Below, piece after piece: positions 5,719 through 8,684 of a stretch of 8,684 nucleotides of DNA. Numbering within the stretch: the stretch's first letter is position 1; each line of letters starts with the position of its first letter. This DNA comes from an uncultured Lachnospiraceae bacterium. Its GTDB lineage: Bacteria > Bacillota > Clostridia > Lachnospirales > Lachnospiraceae. Under the pieces are notes generated by a model, which was given only the letters and a program-made list of their open reading frames with translations, searched no databases and had not been told where the DNA came from. The stretch is from contig CADBTO010000247.1 of the NCBI GenBank assembly GCA_902797565.1, forward strand, positions 1-8,684, in the 5' to 3' direction. Made by a program: the position numbers and the translations under genes.

Positions 5719-7047
5719 ATGATGAAACAGCGGGAGCGGCTGGATGCAATTGGAAAGAAAATCCTGGGTGAGACGCGCAGCCGTTTGTATCTTGCCATGC
5801 CATTTCTGGGAGCGGCGTTTGGAAGCCTGGACTTCCGGATGGATCTTCTGACGCGGACGATGGGGACAGACGGGGTTTATATACGGTTCAACCCGTTGTT
5901 TCTGACACAGGCATACATGGAACGGCGAAAAGAACTGGTACGAGGATACTTGCATAGCCTTTTACATTGTGTATTTGGGCATATTTATTCCTATAAACAG
6001 AAAACAGATAGGCAATTATATGATATTTGTACTGATATTGCTGTAGAGTGGTTGGTTGATTCAATGGACACCCAAGTACTTATGGAGGTTCCGCGTGATT
6101 TCCGGCTGGAATGTTACCAGGAATGGGAAAGTGAACTGGGGATTCTGTCAGCGGAGCGCCTGTATCAGTATTTTTTGAAGAACCAGGTGGGAGGGGCGTT
6201 CCAGATGCGGCTTGCGGCAGAATTTGTCCGGGATGACCATTGCTTCTGGCCAAAGATTCCGGATGAACCAGAGAATCCACAGCAAAACCCGGACCTTCCT
6301 TTGCAAGTTCGGGAGCGGGAGGAAGCTTGGAACAAGACGTCTAAACGGACGCTTTCAGAACTGCTTTTGCGAGGAAAGGAGAATTCCGGGGAGTATGGAT
6401 GCCTGGAGCGGATCCTGCGGGCAGAGCATCGGCAGCGGCGGGATTATCGGACGTTCCTTCAGCAATTCGCGGTACTCCGTGAGGAGGCCAGGATGGACCC
6501 GGAGACCTTTGATTACGGGTTTTATCATTACGGGATGCAGGTTTATGGAAACATGCCGCTCATCGAAGAGAATGAGTATTGCGAGAGCCGGAAGGTGGAG
6601 GAGCTGGTGATTGCGATTGATACATCAGCATCGTGTGAAGGGCCTAGAGTACAGGAGTTTTTGAATGAAACAGCCACGATGCTAATGCAGATGGAATGTT
6701 TTTTTGAACGTGTCCAGATCCGGATTCTGGAATGTGATAACAAGGTTCAACAAGATATTCCGATTCATAATGGAAAGGAAATCAGGCGATACGCAGAGCA
6801 TTTTTCCGTCAAAGGCGGTTATGGGACGGATTTTCGGCCGGTTTTTTCTTATGTGGAGCAGCTGCAGCAGCGGGGTGAACTTGCCGGGCTGAAAGGGCTG
6901 GTTTATTTTACGGACGGGCAGGGGACGTTTCAGGAAACGCCGACACGGTATGAAACGGCATTTGTGATGAGCCGGGATGATGACGCGGAGGAAGTCCGGG
7001 TGCCGGAGTGGGCATTAAAGTTGTATCTGGATGAACTTTCGCAGTAG
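5719..7047 (+). CDS. VWA-domain protein with degenerate metallopeptidase-like N-domain (DUF2201 type)
   Basis: The 442-residue product pairs with the MoxR ATPase that follows. The N-terminal half resembles the putative metallopeptidase domain found before VWA domains (DUF2201). Its helix 'LHSLLHCVFGH' has His79, His83 and His88 in an HxxxHxxxxH arrangement, followed by 'DICTDIAVEWLVD' (102-114). The position that is Glu in active HExxH enzymes is Ser80, so zinc may bind but peptidase activity is doubtful. A charged linker (about 185-245) leads to the C-terminal VWA domain with a complete MIDAS metal site: DTSAS 301-305, Thr370 in 'GYGTDF', and Asp399 in 'YFTDGQG'. ATG 5719 is chosen because AAGGAG 5707-5712 is 6 bases upstream; ATG 5722 is equally possible. 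The MoxR gene starts 9 bases after its stop. The pair is expected to act like RavA-ViaA, as a chaperone-like machine for assembling or remodelling a client; the client is unknown. Confidence 0.85.
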   Translation: MMKQRERLDAIGKKILGETRSRLYLAMPFLGAAFGSLDFRMDLLTRTMGTDGVYIRFNPLFLTQAYMERRKELVRGYLHSLLHCVFGHIYSYKQKTDRQLYDICTDIAVEWLVDSMDTQVLMEVPRDFRLECYQEWESELGILSAERLYQYFLKNQVGGAFQMRLAAEFVRDDHCFWPKIPDEPENPQQNPDLPLQVREREEAWNKTSKRTLSELLLRGKENSGEYGCLERILRAEHRQRRDYRTFLQQFAVLREEARMDPETFDYGFYHYGMQVYGNMPLIEENEYCESRKVEELVIAIDTSASCEGPRVQEFLNETATMLMQMECFFERVQIRILECDNKVQQDIPIHNGKEIRRYAEHFSVKGGYGTDFRPVFSYVEQLQQRGELAGLKGLVYFTDGQGTFQETPTRYETAFVMSRDDDAEEVRVPEWALKLYLDELSQ

Positions 7048-7056
7048 GAGAGAGCG

Positions 7057-8604
7057 ATGAATATCAAGGAAGCAAAACAGGAAATCATCCACACGGTCCA
7101 GGCATATCTGGCAAAGGATGCGCTGGGTATGTACCGGATTCCCGTGGAGAAGCAGCGGCCGATTCTTTTGATGGGCCCGCCCGGTATCGGGAAGACGCAG
7201 ATTATGGAACAGATTGCCAGGGAGTGCGGCATCAATCTGGTTTCCTATACGATCACGCACCACACGCGCCAGAGCGCGATCGGGCTGCCGTTCATTGAAA
7301 AGCACGAATTTGGCGGCAGGGAGTATTCGGTAACGGAGTATACGATGAGCGAGATTGTTGCATCTGTATATCGGCAAATCGAATGTTCCGGAAAACAGGA
7401 GGGAATTCTTTTTCTGGATGAAATCAACTGTGTTTCGGAGACGTTGTCCCCGGTTATGCTGCAATTCCTGCAATACAAGACGTTTGGCACGCATCGCCTT
7501 CCGGAGGGGTTTGTCGTGGTAACAGCGGGAAATCCGCCCCAGTATAATAAGTCCGTGCGTGATTTCGATATCGTTACGCTGGATCGTGTGAAGCGGATTG
7601 ATGTGGAAGAAAATTTTGGAGTATGGAAGGAGTATGCCTATGAAGCAGGTGTACATGGGTCGATTCTTTCCTATTTGGAGATCAAGAAGGAGCATTTTTT
7701 TCGTATTACGGCAGAGATTGGAAAACGGCGGTTTGTGACGGCAAGGGGCTGGGAAGACCTGTCCCGTGCACTCACGGTCTATGAAGATCTTGGCATCCAG
7801 GTGGACAGGGAATTTGTGCAGGGGTATGTACAGGACGAGGAAATTGCGGCGGATTTTGCGTTATATCTGGAATTGTATCGGAAATATCGGGATGTTTACC
7901 GGGTTCCGGATATTCTGGAGGGCAATGCCGGGGCGTGCGGTGCGCAGGTCAGAGGGGCAGGGTTCGATGAAAAGCTGGGGCTTTTATCCTTGCTGGTGGA
8001 TGCGCTGGGGACGGAGTGCGCGGCGTTCCAAAGGGATCTGGCCGTGCAGAAGGAGCTGCACGGGGCATTGAAAGCTGTGGTGGATGTGGAAAATCCGATG
8101 GAACTGCTGGAGAAAATCCGCTGGGAACGGGGAGAGCGGCTTCGCAGGGAGCGGGAAGCAGGATTCCTGTCACGGGAGGATGAGGCTGTACAGCGGGAAG
8201 CGTTATCCATCCTGGATGCGCTGCCTGCGGAATGCGCGGGAATTGTGGCGGGGCAGCGCAGGGATGCGTCGGCAGCGGAGTTGCCGGAATCCGGCGTGTT
8301 TGCGCGGGAAGCTGGGCTGCAGGAAACTGGCGCCATCCGGGAATGGTTTGCTGCAAGGGAGGCACAGCGCCAGGCACGGATTACGGAAACGGATCGGCAT
8401 ATGACAAATGTATTCACATTTTTGGAAGGGGCGTTTGGCGAAGGCCAGGAGATGGTGATGTTTATTACGGAACTTTCCAGAAACAGCCATGTGCTGGGAT
8501 TTGTGCAGGAAGTGGGGAATGAGGCGTATTATCGTTATAATAGGCTATTGCTGTTGGATGAACGGCAGAGGGAGTTGGAGCAGGAGATATTGGCGCTGGG
8601 GTAG
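7057..8604 (+). CDS. MoxR-type AAA+ ATPase with long C-terminal extension
   Basis: The 515-residue product has a complete AAA+ core: Walker A GPPGIGKT at 40-47, Walker B 'ILFLDE' at 117-122, sensor 1 'VVTAGNPP' at 154-161, a likely arginine finger in 'TLDRVKRIDV' (174-183) and a sensor 2-like 'TARGWEDLSRAL' at 228-239. This is the pattern of MoxR ATPases, which work in rings with a VWA partner. Residues from about 285 on are an extension not found in simple MoxR proteins. It has a Cys/Gly-rich stretch (288-302), a strongly charged, probably coiled-coil segment (349-383), a variable linker (396-425), and a well-formed C-terminal block (446-512, including 'GEGQEMVMFITELSRN'). ATG 7057 has AGGAG 7046-7050, overlapping the VWA stop codon, so translation of the pair is coupled. 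No terminator is evident after it. Confidence 0.9.
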   Translation: MNIKEAKQEIIHTVQAYLAKDALGMYRIPVEKQRPILLMGPPGIGKTQIMEQIARECGINLVSYTITHHTRQSAIGLPFIEKHEFGGREYSVTEYTMSEIVASVYRQIECSGKQEGILFLDEINCVSETLSPVMLQFLQYKTFGTHRLPEGFVVVTAGNPPQYNKSVRDFDIVTLDRVKRIDVEENFGVWKEYAYEAGVHGSILSYLEIKKEHFFRITAEIGKRRFVTARGWEDLSRALTVYEDLGIQVDREFVQGYVQDEEIAADFALYLELYRKYRDVYRVPDILEGNAGACGAQVRGAGFDEKLGLLSLLVDALGTECAAFQRDLAVQKELHGALKAVVDVENPMELLEKIRWERGERLRREREAGFLSREDEAVQREALSILDALPAECAGIVAGQRRDASAAELPESGVFAREAGLQETGAIREWFAAREAQRQARITETDRHMTNVFTFLEGAFGEGQEMVMFITELSRNSHVLGFVQEVGNEAYYRYNRLLLLDERQRELEQEILALG

Positions 8605-8647
8605 ACGGGGCGCTTGCGCGGATATGGGAGAGGAATGAGCCGGATAG

Positions 8648-8667
8648 GAATCGTATGAGAATCGTAT
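8648..8667 (+). repeat. Short direct repeat GAATCGTAT x2 in the terminal intergenic stretch
   Basis: GAATCGTAT occurs at 8648-8656 and again at 8659-8667, a period of 11 bases. It lies in the 80 bases after the MoxR stop, which otherwise contain only very short open frames (7-8 codons) and no convincing terminator hairpin. It could be part of the control region of a gene beyond the window or chance. Confidence 0.4.
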
Positions 8668-8684
8668 ATGATTTGAAATGATGA

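Noticed and set aside
7896..8417. Ser/Ala/Arg-rich - strand frames opposite the 3' part of the MoxR gene
   Set aside because: Repetitive composition caused by the complementary codons of a Glu/Arg/Leu-rich gene; no ribosome site noted.
8605..8684. Small gene after MoxR (ATG 8635 or ATG 8655)
   Set aside because: The open frames are only 7-8 codons. An ATGATG at 8678-8683 could begin a gene beyond the window but nothing supports it here.

Overview
The window reads as ordinary chromosome of a Gram-positive anaerobe of the Bacillota/Clostridia, most likely Lachnospiraceae. This is inferred from strong AGGAG-type ribosome binding sites, mixed ATG/GTG starts, roughly 50% GC codon use, and the gene families present: a BspA-like leucine-rich repeat protein, a TPM-domain protein and a PadR/HAAS/DUF4097 cassette. 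No species can be named. No tRNA, rRNA, transposase or CRISPR array was seen.

Layout. (1) Positions 1-3247, + strand: an apparently continuous operon. It holds the last codons of a membrane protein, a secreted or membrane-anchored TPM-domain protein, a radical SAM enzyme of the AmmeMemoRadiSam (AmrS) type, a small three-helix membrane protein, and a cytoplasmic leucine-rich repeat protein. Spacings are -4, 42, 37 and -4 bp. It ends at a hairpin that overlaps the last LRR codons and carries the LRR stop codon in its loop. (2) Positions 3273-5450, - strand: a three-gene envelope-sensing type cassette transcribed padR, HAAS/DUF1700 membrane protein, DUF4097 protein. It runs convergently into the same hairpin. 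(3) Positions 5451-5718: a divergent control region with a strong extended -10 promoter for padR, an unusual cluster of overlapping palindromes just downstream of it, phased A-tracts, and a + strand promoter. (4) Positions 5719-8604, + strand: a two-gene operon of a VWA protein with a metallopeptidase-like N-terminal domain, followed by a MoxR-type AAA+ ATPase. The last 80 bases hold no supported gene.

How the genes may work together. The MoxR ATPase and VWA protein form the classic chaperone-like pair (compare RavA-ViaA). The LRR protein upstream has the size and architecture of a possible third partner. If so, the PadR cassette now separates it from the pair; this is the most interesting hypothesis in the window. 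PadR probably autoregulates its own operon through the palindromes, and the two downstream membrane proteins are probably its output.
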